Of a DNA stretch of 64,000 bases, positions 34,803-46,379 are shown in pieces. A program made the translations under genes and the position numbers. Numbering within the stretch: position 1 is the stretch's first letter; each line of letters begins with the position of its first letter. Origin of the DNA: Hyalella azteca (taxonomy: Eukaryota > Arthropoda > Malacostraca > Amphipoda > Hyalellidae); NCBI RefSeq assembly GCF_000764305.2, contig NW_025945070.1, positions 1 through 64,000 on the forward strand, given 5' to 3'. The notes beneath the pieces were generated by a model. That model did not search any database and had not been told where the DNA came from. It saw only the letters and a list, made by a program, of their open reading frames with translations.

Positions 34803-36410
34803 TAGGGTACGTAGTGTAATAGCACTTTTTTACAGTTAGACATTTGGATTTTTGGTTTTAAGTCACCTCGGACGTGACCTCGTTCAGATAAGCACCGAAA
34901 CTTGTTCATTGCTATATGATCCACCACGGAGGTACGCGTTACTTTATCATTTGGTCTATTTATTTTGTGATCATTTTCTGTTGAAATTCAGTGGTGATGT
35001 TTAGATTTGTTCATGATTATGGTTATCAGTCTATAAGTTATTTATCTGACTTACGTAATATTCTGCTTTTGTTGCTCAAATATTGCTAGTTCTAAATTTT
35101 CGCTTATTTCTTAATTTCAGAAAGGCTCCGAATCTTGAGACCGAAAGTAAGAACTGAGCAAAGGGAACACACGGTTATATTTTGTCTTTATTTGTATTTG
35201 TTGTTTGCTTATTATAGTTTTCATTTATCGTTCTTATTCATCCTTTTTTTACCACTATACCCACGACAACTTAAGGAGAGTAAACTATTCAAATCTTTTT
35301 GAAAATCATTGATCATTCGTCATTACGTCCTGTGTCACTGTTAGTTTTAAACTAGCGCCTTGCTAGCTTGCGACAACGGCTAACGTAAACCTACGCATGA
35401 CCCCGCATGCATTGGAACGTGTAAAACTGAAAGCTCTTCTCGATGTGTGCACTAGAATCAAGAAAGCATTTAAGACTTTCCAGTTGTAGCTTGAACGTTA
35501 CTGCATGTGTAATTATCGCGTAGATTATGGCTTGCATGTTGAAGCACATGCGGAGTACACATGCGTTTGCAAACGTAAGCAAATTCACATAAACATAATT
35601 CTTCAACGAGTATTTTATTACGTGAACGATATGTTCCTGCTGAATTTGATTCATACACTCATTGCATTGATACTATTTTTCAGTTAACAACTCGCATAAC
35701 ATTTACTATGGTGTTACTTCTTCCGATGCATTAAGCGATCTCTAAGAATCTATTCGAAAATTTAATATAGTCGATAGATCGAGTGAGAGAATTGATTAGC
35801 GTTATTCTTCTGTGTTATTTATAATTTTTATGGAGTGGAAGAAGTTATATATTTCTTAATCTGCTCAAGTATCTGCATCAATATGCTGTTTTTATTCGAT
35901 GATGTAACTTATGTGCTCAGAAGTGGGTCTAACATTGGATTATTTTTTGTTTATGAATTGTCCATTTGAAAAGCCATTCTGTCTCAATTTAAGCGTTTAC
36001 GGGACAGCAAACAGAAGCGCCTGCAGAAGTGTGCATGGGTTTGTTTATCAACAGTAAAATAGGTGCATGGGTTTGTTTATCATAGGTAAAAGTCTCCATT
36101 CTGTACGTCAAGTTAAAGTCGACTCTGCTTTTGTTTCGTCGTATTACATTGCAAGCGTACGCCCAGTCAAGCAGGTCTTGATCGATCGATGAAGATTAGA
36201 ACGGATCGATGAAGAAATTAATGCAGATTCTTGTTCGATCGACGAGGGCAAACCCCCATTTGGAGTGGGCAACGGAGAGGGCAATGTCGCGGTGCGCGAC
36301 GACGATTATCGAGGAACTTTCTATGCCGATTCAGCGAAGATCGTTGAAGTTTCTGCACCTGATAATTTGTTGAATCGAATAATCTGCATCGATCGATGTC
36401 GAATCTCAAG
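34803..36410. other. No gene seen
   Basis: AT-rich. A possible exon-like frame at 35391-35654 on the minus strand has no recognisable motif. Duplicate phrase GTGCATGGGTTTGTTTATCA at about 36033 and 36062. Confidence 0.35.
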
Positions 36411-36419
36411 TAGTTGTAA

Positions 36420-36650
36420 CCAAATCGGCATTAATCGACGTCGAATATTCATTAATCTACGTCAAATCTACATTAATCGACGCCGCATCTACATTAATCG
36501 ATGCCGAATATTCATTAATCGACGCCGAATATACATTAATCGACGCCGAATATTCATTAATCAACGCCGAATATTCATTAATCGACGACGAATATTCATT
36601 AATCGACGCCGAATATTCATTAATCGATGTCGAATCTATAATATTGCGAT
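36420..36650. repeat. 21-bp minisatellite, about ten copies
   Basis: The unit contains ATTAATCGACGCCGAATAT plus two bases, with variants in the middle. Since 21 is divisible by three the frames stay open: plus 36265-36693 reads INRRRIF-type heptads and minus 36457-36672 reads INEYSAS-type heptads. The plus frame begins outside the array (MGNGEGNVAVRDDDYRG) but has no domain, so I treat it as a repeat, not a gene. Confidence 0.85.
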
Positions 36651-36844
36651 GCTGAATATTAGCAGTTTTCACACCCTACTGTATCGAATATAATTTCGGC
36701 ATATATGAATAAAAGTACAAAATGTCTTTAATACAGAATTCAAGCTGCGGATAACAGCAAGAATAACCTATCAAATCGGTGAGACTTCTATAATGACGTA
36801 CATAAAACGTGTATACATGTTCTTTCCACGATTCAAAACATGTT

Positions 36845-36878
36845 CAATGAATGTTCAAGCGCGCTTGAACATTCATTG
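36845..36878. repeat. Perfect 34-bp palindrome
   Basis: 17-bp arm CAATGAATGTTCAAGCG followed immediately by its exact complement, no loop. It lies about 330 bp before the Tc1-like transposase; it may be part of that element's subterminal DNA, but no paired end was found. Confidence 0.75.
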
Positions 36879-37169
36879 ACGCCATATATTGAGCGGGAGA
36901 TGGTCATGGTTCGCGCAATTGCCCCGTCGAGCTTCTGACCAAGGCCATCATGCGATAGCCTGACCAATGTGTGAACATGAGCATCGTGAGGCAGCTTGAG
37001 AAGCTGCACTTTTCGGTTTTATCATGCAGATTCTGCCCACCGAGCAATTGATTTCCGAAATTTCCGAAAGTGGCTTTCAAATAGCAGCAAAGGAGGCAAA
37101 TCCGCGCTTGATTCACCTCTAAGCCGACTCCACTGCATCTGGGGCGACCCAAATTGGAACGCAAACTTT

Positions 37170-39860
37170 GACCAGGTATGGCAGGTGCTAGTGTGAAAGA
37201 AAGTTCTCGAATGCTTGACGTTTCTAGAGCTACTGTCTCAAAAGTAATGACTGCTTTTGAAAGAGCAGGAAAAACGTCTTCAGCGAAGCCCAGGTCTGGC
37301 CAGAAGTTGAAGTTTTCTGCAGGAAAGACCGTCGGAAGCCAAATCGATTTATCAGGGAGAATTGAAAGACCACGAAACTTAATATTACAGCAAACCTCAA
37401 TCGACACCTAGCTGCAGAACTCAGTTTCCAGAAAAACTATTCGTCGAGAGCTGCACAAATATGGATTGTTTTGGTATAGCTGCAATCAGAAAACCTCTGG
37501 TCATAATACGAAATCTTCACAGAGTTTAAGGCTAGTATGGAGAACCGCCAGGTCCCGGGCAGGTTACTAAGGAGTTCTTCACTAATTAGGGGGAACTTTA
37601 CTCCACTCGTAAATGAGATGACGATCTGAAATTTTCCATACTTATCTAGGTATTTATTTACAATCCGTGTAAAGGAACAAAAAATATGTAAGCTTTGTAT
37701 AACACCAGTTATAATAGATGATAATTTTGTACCTCGATGTTAATTAAACCGGCGTCTTACCGAAATTTTTGAGACGTAAACGTGTAGTACTATTCATTCT
37801 CTATCTGATGTTACTAAATACATGTCAGAATCAACATCCATTTTGTGAATATTCACTACCAAAAAATGTTTTCATCACTGCTAAACAGGAGTTTTCACAT
37901 TTTCATTGGATGCTAGCGCTGAGCACGTTGAACGAGTCGTACGCTCATAAATCTCTGGCCTGAAGTGGCAACCCTTGTCTACCCCATAGAGGGTAGAGGG
38001 GAAGACATCCTCTACCCCACCTCGCATGGAGGTAGACGGGCTGCACTGCTTACCCTCCCGTGTTCCCTCCTACGGCCCTGTGTTAAAGGGCTAGCACGTT
38101 TAAATTACAGTACTCCATTGTTAGTTCGTTAAAAAATGCAATCATTTGAAAGTCGTTGACGATCAAATAATAATGAACAGAAGGCATTCCTACTTCTTCC
38201 AAGTTCAAGGTCAGATGAAAGTTACCGGACGAAGTAAATATTATTTCGTGACCTGGATACCAGAAGATATACACATAATTGTTGTTGATTTTGAACCGAT
38301 GTTTTGGCTCAAGCGAATGGAAGTGCAGCTTAAAATTTTTTACTTAAACAACATGTTACCTTGCATTATCAACGATGATGTTGAATATTGAATAGATATT
38401 GAATATTCGTTGTACGGGTCATTGTGTATTCAGTCGAGCAAGCCTCGACCATATGAGAACAAAGAGCCTCACAATTTTCACCTTCCCCCCCTACCCCTCT
38501 CAAAAACCCCTACTGCGGTTTCCCAGCTTCCCTCTTCTGTCTCCATCTCCAAGGAGACGGACACGTCGCTCTTGTTATGCAAGCGCCGGCGCTTATCGCT
38601 GTCCCTGTAAGTAAACTTTTAGTCTCTGTACAGTCTGAATTACTGTCTCTGTAGTTTGATAAATCTTGATTAACAGTAAAAGTTAACATGTCGTCGCATT
38701 TATGTAACCTTCCCTCGACGTACCTATATAAAGAGAAAATAATTAATAGTCTAGTGACAATATGTTTTTCGTTTAGAAATTTGTACTCTATGAATTAAAT
38801 ATCATCGAAATGATTTAGGTATTGAATGTGATGCATTTATATGATGAAGATGAGCATGTAACTGCGCGAAAACAGCCTATTTGGCTTGAAGTCTAAGCTC
38901 ATATTACAGTGAGACACCGGCACATCTTAGACGAGAGTGAGAGAGGAGGGTTGTCAGAAATGAGGTGGGTGAGGAGGGGTGTCCTCCCCACCCATACCCT
39001 CTTTGTGGGCTGCCTAGCAGGCTACAAACATCGAGGCACTTCATGCGAATACCGCTGTCATTATGAGGAAACTATTGGTCTGAATTACAGTCTTTGTACT
39101 TTGAAATATCTCCGCAATTTTTTCAATATCGATATGATGAATTTGCTTGGCGTTTTTTTATTTAAATTTCTTGCGAACTTGCGATATAAGCAGACTGATA
39201 ATAGAAGTACTTATATACGATCTAGCGACAATTAGTCTTTCGTGAAAAAATTTATACTATGTAAATTGAATATCATCGACATAATTTCGGCATCGAATAT
39301 GATGCATTTATATATTTATATACTGTGGATGAAAATATAACAGTTCGAAAACAGTCTATTTGGCCTGAAGCAGCGGCTCACATTACCAAATGGGGTACCC
39401 GCACATCGGAGGGGGGGGGGAGAGCAGCCCGACTCTGGCCTGCGCTCGCATGACATTCCTTTGACACCACACCGGCCAGACGTAAGATACTAGTAGTCAC
39501 GGCAGCGACCGCGATCACCCTCGTTTCGGAGTTCGGGCGGTTCTCCATACCCCCCTTAAAGTGGTGTAAAAATCTCCAAAATTGGCCTCTCGAACAGTGG
39601 AAAAGTGTGATTTTCTCTGACGAATCATCGTTTACCTTATTTCTAACTCTGGCGTTTGGAGAAAAATAAAAAAGGCCGAAAGAGATTTAAACTGGATTTA
39701 ACTAAAAGAGGGTCAAAGAGGGTTTAACTGAAGAATGTGTTAAATTACCTTTAGAAACAATTAATAAATTGCATGAAACAATACCTCGGAGAATTGAGGC
39801 TGTATTTGCCACAAATGCGGATCAAGGCCATACTAAAATATATTTTATTAATTTTTAAGT
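37170..39860 (+). pseudogene. Tc1-like transposase, split by a TTAA insertion
   Basis: The N-terminal part, 37178-37525, carries the helix-turn-helix MAGASVKESSRMLDVSRATV, an S-A-K-P-R-S-G-Q linker, then SRKTIRRELHKYGLFW. The catalytic part resumes at 39560 with KWCKNLQNWPLEQWKSVIFS followed by DESSF, the first catalytic Asp of the DDE set. After an internal deletion the C-terminal LPLETINKLHETIPRRIEAV ends near 39858. Removing the inserted 37530-39555 segment and one TTAA makes the frame run on across the site into KWCKNLQNW. Additional frameshifts and stops occur. It would cut and paste DNA at TA; it is dead. Confidence 0.85.
37530..39555. mobile_element. 2.0-kb TTAA-flanked element inserted in the Tc1-like transposase
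   Basis: TTAA at 37526-37529 and 39556-39559 flanks a segment whose ends are inverted: GTATGGAGAACCGCC (37535-37549 region) and GGCGGTTCTCCATAC (39536-39550 region). TTAA duplication is typical of piggyBac-type transposons, but no piggyBac transposase is seen, so it is non-autonomous. Inside, a diverged direct duplication (about 38615-38960 and 39070-39420; shared phrases TGATGCATTTATAT and GAAAACAGNCTATTTGGC) makes up the right half. The interior frames 37769-37963 and 38909-39235 are unrecognised. Confidence 0.75.
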
Positions 39861-40324
39861 TGTTTGATTTTTTTTCAAACCTCTGTATAAAATATTGCCC
39901 CCTGACAGATTGATCAGGAGTTTTGGGGGTTTAAAATGAAAGTATTAGGGTAATTAGCATTTTTTATTAAGACTTCATAGTTCAACGCTGGTGCTTGAGA
40001 AATATTACAGTTTCGGGTTAAGTAAAACAGTCGCGTTTAACAAACGGGCTTTCACTTGTGGTCCAAGCAAATGAGCTCAAAATGAATATAATATCATATT
40101 GATGAATGAATGCTGAGAAAATATTTTTTATAACAAAAGACTAAATCGTACTCGCTGCTGTGAATTTTGTCGACACATTTCATCAGGGTTAGCACAAGAC
40201 TGGCAAATGTTGGATTTTGAACGCAGACTAACGTTTGAAGCCAAACAATGCAAGATCAAACGAAGAACTATTTAGGCAGACATATGAATGCCTGTCGTGC
40301 ATTAAATACAGTAATATACCTGTG

Positions 40325-40950
40325 CTTTTGGATGCATTTCGTGTCACACTACCAATACAGGCAGACAATATTTGTGTATTCGAATGCGTGTCGTGTCACA
40401 CACCTGTAATATAGGCAGACAATACCTGTGCATTTGAATGCGTGTCGCGTCACATACCAGTAATATAGGCAGACAATACCTGTGCATTTGAATGCGTGTC
40501 GTGTCACATACCAGTAATATAGGCAGACAATACCTGTGCATTCGAATGCGTGTCGTGTTACATACCAGTAATATAGGCAGATTATACATTGGCATTTGAA
40601 TGCGTGTCGTATCACATACCAGTAATATAGCCAGATTATACCGGTGCATTTGAATGCGTGTCGTGTCACATGCCAGTAATATAGGCAGATTATACCGGTG
40701 CATTTGAAAGTGAGTCGTGTCACATGCCAGTAATATAGGCAGACAATACCGGTGCATTCGAATGCGTGTCGTGTTACATACCAGTAATATAGGCAGATTA
40801 TACATTGGCATTTGAATGCGTGTCGTATCACATGCCAGTAATATAGGCAGATTATACCGGTGCATTTGAAAGTGAGTCGTGTCACATGCCAGTAATATAG
40901 GCACATTATACCGGTGCATTTGAAAGCGAGTTGTATCACATACCGTGGAT
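40325..40950. repeat. 54-bp satellite array, about 11-12 copies with higher-order pattern
   Basis: Unit core: CACATACCAGTAATATAGGC then AGACAATACC or AGATTATACC and GTGCATTTGAATGCG. Variants recur in the same order (a TTGGCATTTG form next to a CGAATGCG form, twice), so blocks of units were duplicated together. Unit length is 18 codons and two minus-strand frames stay open for more than 200 codons; these are by-products of the array. Confidence 0.9.
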
Positions 40951-40999
40951 TCATCTCCAATTTTCATGTGTTACACGGAGGTATTTTCCACATAAGTGT

Positions 41000-43350
41000 A
41001 TTTCCCACATAAGTGGGAAATAATCGAAAAATTCCAAAATAGGCTGTTTGTATATTATCTATGCTTATCTAGGTGTTGCCACGAAAATCCTAATATCTAC
41101 TGCGATCGAGGAACATCCCAATTACTCAACACTGCCCACATGGAATAAGTAAAAGGGGCCATAACCCGGCAATTTTTTCACGCTTTGAACAGCGCACTGT
41201 GGCCGGACTGCCAAAAAAAGATTGCAGACATTGCGTGATGTACTCTATGTACTCTAAGAAAAGAGGTACTTTTTTACTAACATTAAAAAACTAACAACTA
41301 ATATGTACACTAACAAACGCTAATAAAGAGGGCTTGTTGATGCAGATCACGATGTTAGGAAACCAATTGCAAACAAGTCAATTTAAAATCATTCATATAC
41401 CCTTTTCATGTTTTACGGAGTGAAAAGCCACCTCGCATGGTAGGTATCTTGAAAATTGAGTGAACAAATTTATATGAATTATGTTAAATTATCAATTAAT
41501 TCACATTTTTTCAATCGTCTAAGCTTTATATTCAGATCATATGTCGGGTGTCCACATAAGGAATAGAAAAAAGTTTAACGTGTGGACCCCGATTGCTTCT
41601 TCTTGTACTATTATTTCATTTTTGTACTATTTTGAAACAGAGTTGCCCGACGGTCTTTTTTTCTGGACAAATTCTGCAATTGCGTTGTCCGGCTAAAATT
41701 TATTATAGGGGTACTTCCTAATTAAATTTTAACAACTGCAAAAAAAAGAGAAATAACATTTTTCACCAGAATCTACAAATGTGCTACTATATATTGATTA
41801 TAGGCCACTCTTGGCCTTTTTTGTTCGCGGACTTGGCCGTGTTTAGGCCATCTGGCATCCCTGAATTATGCACCACTACGTCCTACAGAAATGCATTTCG
41901 TGGTACGCATATGTACCATTTCGGGGTCAACGTGTTGAGCCAATTGTGTCACATGGTACCTGTCCTCACTACATCTTATTCCTATAATAACCATCCTTTG
42001 CATAATGCTTATATGTCAGTCGTTGCATCTTTCAGTGCTGGAATATGATGCAAGCTTAAAACTTACCAATTGTATTAAAATATTAAGTCATCTTTGCTCT
42101 TAATTACCTGAACTATCAAAACCTTTCTTTAATGCACCATTAATCTGCCATAACTGCCACAGTGCACCACCTATGGGGGTGCAGCCGTAAGCATTAAATT
42201 TTATTCTTAAATAAGCCCTGGAGCCAACGTTCATCTTCACCATGCTGTTATGCCCTCCAGCGTTCTTCCCTACGGAAAGAGATATGATCTAAATGTGAAG
42301 ATTGGCAGAGCTGGCCTCCGGCATGCATCCCCTGGCGCTTCAGCTAATTAGCTATCTCGCACCGAAAGTCAAGATAACATCGCCAACGAGAGGTAAAGTC
42401 GCAATAATCAACATTTTCTCAAATCAAAGGGGAGCATGCTGGAGGCCAGCTTTGCCCAACTTTACACGCGATTCATATTCCTTTCTTTGGGTAAGAACCC
42501 TGAAGGGCATGGCAGCCTACGAGGTCAACTTCTCAAAACCCTAACGCCGGTTGTCCACAGCAACCACTTGAGCATGCTAAAAGTCAGCATGGCCATACTG
42601 CATCTAGCCAAACCTCTTCCAGCTTAACCTCTTCTGGCCTAGCCTACACAAGTTGCAACGTTTCTCCACCAAAATTAAACTGGATGTAACCTAACCTTAT
42701 TGGCTTCAGGAAGTTAAAGAGGCAGTTCAAGTAAAGTGGTAGAGTCATTCTTTGGAAGCAAGAAAACTGTGAGCCGGGAAAGCTTGAAAAGGGTTAGGCC
42801 GCAGTAGATGAGACCGGATGCGGAACTGCCTGCTAATGTGCAAGCCTACGATAATGATGGCCTACGGCACTATTTTTTGCGCTATTATCTCTAAGCAGTG
42901 TGTCACTGGGCTGGATACGATGCTTCAACGTAGCTAGCAACTTCTAAATCTGTGGCTGGGTGTAGTTAGTGCATGCTGAGGCTGGGCGTTTGGCAACAGG
43001 GCTTATTTAAGAGTTTAAGTTGTGACCTAGGTCTACGCCCGCAAATCTGAGATCATTTACATTCACCACGACCCACAGGTCGTGGAAGGTCTCAATTCAC
43101 AGAATTCACTGCATTTTTGCCCCACATCACTGCATTATTGTACCATTTCACTGCCTGTTAAACAGTCGTAAGAGGCCTCTCATTAACGAGCTGTGGCTGC
43201 AGCCATTACTCATTACCTGCCCTCATTGTAATGTTTTTTGTGCAATTACCGTTTTGTTCTAGCTTTACCACTTTATTGTATATGCTATTGTGCAAATATT
43301 GTTGCGATCATAATTATTTCCACTCCCTATTCTTACTTGACCACCTGACT
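41000..43350. other. No gene seen between the satellite and lectin copy 2
   Basis: Mixed composition with short frames of no recognised content. A small hairpin TTTCCCAC-ataa-GTGGGAAA lies at 41007-41026. CCACAGTGCACCACC at 42160 loosely recalls family DR-C. 42300-42640 is GC-richer and has overlapping frames without motifs. Confidence 0.35.
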
Positions 43351-43360
43351 GCATCTCTCT

Positions 43361-43590
43361 TCACTGCAATGCACACACATACCAAGAACTTCTAGAACAT
43401 GGCTGGTCTACAAAGCCAAAACTCAAACTTTCACTGAGCAGGATGCCTCCGCAGTCCGAGTTTTCGTTGGGGTCGCCAGCTGCCCAAAGCTCTGAACTAG
43501 TCAAGCCGGACATGACTTGGCCGGTGCGCCAAGTCCACACGAGGTTGTAGCGGTGAACCCCCACGTGGTAGACTATATATTGGAAGCCAG
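43361..43590 (-). CDS. Exon 3 of lectin copy 2: C-terminal half of lectin domain
   Basis: Follows the acceptor TTCCTTGTTAG and encodes GFQYIVYHVGVHRYNLVW, TWRTGQVMSGLTSSELW, DPNENSDCGGILL, FVDQPCSRSSWYVCALQ, then TGA. The completed first codon (G from exon 2 plus CT) is alanine, as in copy 1. Confidence 0.85.
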
Positions 43591-46353
43591 CTAACAAGGA
43601 AGAAACAATATTTGTCGATAAATAGAGTTTCAAATTGGAATAGAATGTTTCAATTTGATATTGGACTGTCAAGCATGTCTCCACCCGAATGGACATGAAT
43701 GAGAAAACCTTGCAGTAAGAATGTAAGAAGAAATATTTCAAAATTTATGTTACAGTACTTCTAGAGTGAGCTGCGTTCTATCGCGTTCACTAGTAATATA
43801 TCAGCAAATAAAATGATCACTCAAACACTGACCATGTATGTATGACTTATTTCGCACGTAGGCAGCGAGCTTCCAGGTATTATCGCTGTAGAGAGAGACG
43901 AGCTGGGAGCCTCCAGGGCACGAGGCCTGGGCGACGTCGTACGTCAGGCCGTTCTCAACCACAACCACACAACCGACGTCCTCAACCCAGTCGAAGGTGG
44001 CCGGGCAGGGTGGGGCTGTGGGTAAGTTATTACTAACAAGCTATAATAGGGCTAATAGCAGAAAAATACTAATGGGGCCAATTTTTGTAGTGCAGCATTT
44101 CGCACTATGATTGTGAATTTAATCGAATGGTAGAGGGCATCCCTGCCATTGACGGAGCTTGGCTGCAACTTAGGCTTTCTGTTGACCAAATCAAAACTAC
44201 ATAATTGGGCAGTTGGTGCAAATATACTCCCCTTAGATCAAATCGACGCTCTGAAATCCCACTAAAATGCACTCTAGTGATGAGCGTTGCAATTCGAAAT
44301 TAATGATTGACTATTTATTTGAGATTATCGTGACGCCTACGCAATAGTTTGCATCATAGACTCAGAATAACAGTTTATACTTACTCTGTCATACATTATA
44401 ATTCACACTGTTAGAAAAAAAACGGCGAAAGAACGATCCCACTTTCGTTCTAGTGGCCGGTCGCCCCGTGAAAATAAACTGTTTCGCCGCTTTTATCACG
44501 TGTTTTGCGGGTTTCTAGTATTAAATTAGAATAAAAACGGCGACACTGTGTTTATTTTCACGTGCCGACCGGCCACTGAAATGACGGTAATCCCGTTAAC
44601 GGTAATTTTTCTAACAGTGTTCCTGGTGCTTTTATTCGTGATCTAACATCACTTGAGGTTGCCAAATTGTTTAATATTTAATGAGTATTTAAGATGCTGA
44701 GACACAACTTACGCTAGCAGAGCGAGGCTGTAGTTATCTGCTGCTATTTTATGAGCATTTGAAATGCTGAGGCACTACCTACGTCAGCAAGGAGGTTCTT
44801 AGAGAGCCAACACATATATAAGAATTTGAGACAGAGAATAATCCTCGGAATAATATTCAAAATAATCCTCGTCAGGAAACTACCGGTAAATCTTTTTTGC
44901 AAACTATAATCTATCTTTCTAAAAAATTGTTCGTAGCGCCTACTTTCATATAACGGCAGTAGATCAAGTCAAGTATTCAGTATTAATCATTCATTGGCAC
45001 CTCGACAAACGTATCAACATTTACGGAAGGTTTTCTAACTGGCACAAGTGTTAGAACGCGTATCCAGGATACTTATCGTGTCGGGATATTGTATATAGGG
45101 GCTGAGCGTATCCAGGATACTTATCGTGTCGGGATATTGTATGCAGGGGCTGTTGGGGCGCGTATCCAAGATACTTATCGCGTCAATTGATACTGATATT
45201 TGAAGTGGATGAATTGTAAGGCAGTGCAAAAAAGGGGTAGGAGATTTGGAAAACGATAAAAATTACTCTGCAAATAAAATGTGTAATTTATACTTTAAGT
45301 AAGTGAATTAGTCCTAGGAAATGGAAGTACAGCTTTGAATGTGAGATTGATCAAGTTTTTTTATTAGAAACCATTTAGTTCCATTGAAATAATCAAGAGG
45401 ATTTTGATTCATGGGATTCTCAAATCTGGGAGACTAGAGCAAGTTTAATTACTAATTATATATTAAAATACAAAATTTTATTTATTTCTTATTTCACAGC
45501 GGGATGTAAATGGGAGTTCGAGATTAATTTGAATTACCTCGGGTATCTCCTAATTATATTAATTTCTTCATTATCATAAACTATAGTTAATGTGGAGAGA
45601 TTCTGTTCGCCTGGATTAGTGTACTTATTATCCTATATTATCATACCGCAGGAATAAGCTATCCAGAGCAACGTCTTGTTATCCTGCAACTTTGCACAGA
45701 AATCAAGCTTCTCATATAATTTGAGGGCACTTATTACGTCCTTTCTTCGTCCGAGTGAACCCAAAACAAAGTTTCGTAAATTGTTTAGCTTCATGCCGCT
45801 ATCTTCCATACAGCGTAATATAGCCAAAGGTTAGAATGATGAAAATATTTCAGAAACCTAATGACAAAAACGAGTTCTAATTCTAAATCCACATAATCGC
45901 GTGCAATTGAGAGTTCCACATAATAGTCAAAATTAAGCGTGATGCGGTTGTGGGAAAAGGAAATTTCGACAGGTGAAGTTCTCAAAAGAATTACGACCAC
46001 TCACCTACAGCTGTTGAACGGGGGTAAGGTTCGCGGATGTAGCAGTTGTAATCCTTTGAACCCGGATAAGTTCGGTTGAACAAGGCCGGGTACGTCGAGT
46101 TCAGCAGCAGGCACTGCCCGCTGGTGCTGTGCACGCACAGAGTTGGGAAGCCAGTGCCACTTAGCATTGCCTGCATCGCGCAGTAGATGGCGGTTGCGGC
46201 TGAGTAGTTTTTCGATGCCACGCCAAGCTCGAGAAGTTTTTCCACTGCCACAGATATGGCGGAGTACTTTGCGGAAATTCCCAGAGTTTCCTCCACCACC
46301 GCAAACATCACAAACCCCAGCAGAGTTGTGATAACCATGCGTATGTTTCCCAT
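43361..46353 (-). CDS. C-type lectin-like secreted protein, copy 2, intact three-exon gene
   Basis: Gene-level entry, minus strand: exon 1 46005-46353, exon 2 43833-44015, exon 3 43361-43590. Both introns are phase 1 GT-AG, and the joined frame gives 253 residues with no stop. Layout: signal peptide (about residues 1-25), a stem of about 90 residues with conserved cysteines (YCAMQ, CVHSTSGQC, CYIR), then one C-type lectin domain (about 120-253). Lectin landmarks: FDWVEDVGC, AQASCPGGSQLVSLYSD, WTWRTGQVMSG, DPN in the position of the EPN/QPD sugar motif, DCGG, DQPC and terminal YVC. It would act outside the cell, in carbohydrate or pathogen recognition by family analogy. D-P-N is unusual, so calcium-dependent sugar binding is uncertain. 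It is the best candidate working gene here. Confidence 0.85.
43833..44015 (-). CDS. Exon 2 of lectin copy 2: N-terminal half of lectin domain
   Basis: Between the acceptor CTTACCCACAG and the donor CATG/GTCAGT. Encodes PPCPATFDWVEDVGCVVVVE, then TYDVAQASCPGGSQLVSLYS and DNTWKLAAYV. 183 bp, phase 1 at both ends, so it could be skipped or duplicated without changing frame. Confidence 0.85.
44405..44620. mobile_element. 216-bp MITE in intron 1 of lectin copy 2
   Basis: Exact 15-bp inverted ends ACACTGTTAGAAAAA and TTTTTCTAACAGTGT. Inside, GTGGCCGGTCG and CGACCGGCCAC with GTGAAAATAAAC/GTTTATTTTCAC form a second inverted layer. No coding capacity. The intron is otherwise plain. Confidence 0.8.
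45055..45195. repeat. Tandem repeat, about 58 bp, three copies
   Basis: GCGTATCCAGGATACTTATC recurs at 45058, 45107 and, as GCGTATCCAAGATACTTATC, at 45161. Each includes the small palindrome GTATCCNGGATAC. In intron 1 of lectin copy 2. Confidence 0.8.
46005..46353 (-). CDS. Exon 1 of lectin copy 2: signal peptide and cysteine stem
   Basis: ATG at 46353 begins MGNIRMVITTLLGFVMFAVV, a secretion signal, then LLELGVASKNYSAATAIYCA, TLCVHSTSGQCLLLNSTYPA and YNCYIREPYPRSTAV. The donor GTAG/GTGAGT is phase 1. A TTGTTGCAG just before the ATG resembles an acceptor, as in copy 1, suggesting an upstream non-coding exon. I do not recognise the stem; the cysteine spacing is loosely PAN/apple-like. Confidence 0.85.
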
Positions 46354-46379
46354 TATTACTGCAACAATTTAACATGTTA

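Noticed and set aside
36904..37407. 167-codon minus-strand frame
   Set aside because: It is antisense to the Tc1-like helix-turn-helix region on the plus strand, which has recognisable motifs; the minus frame has none.
40344..40967. Two overlapping minus-strand frames of over 200 codons
   Set aside because: Both lie wholly within the 54-bp satellite and repeat every 18 residues. Kept only as a low-interest observation.
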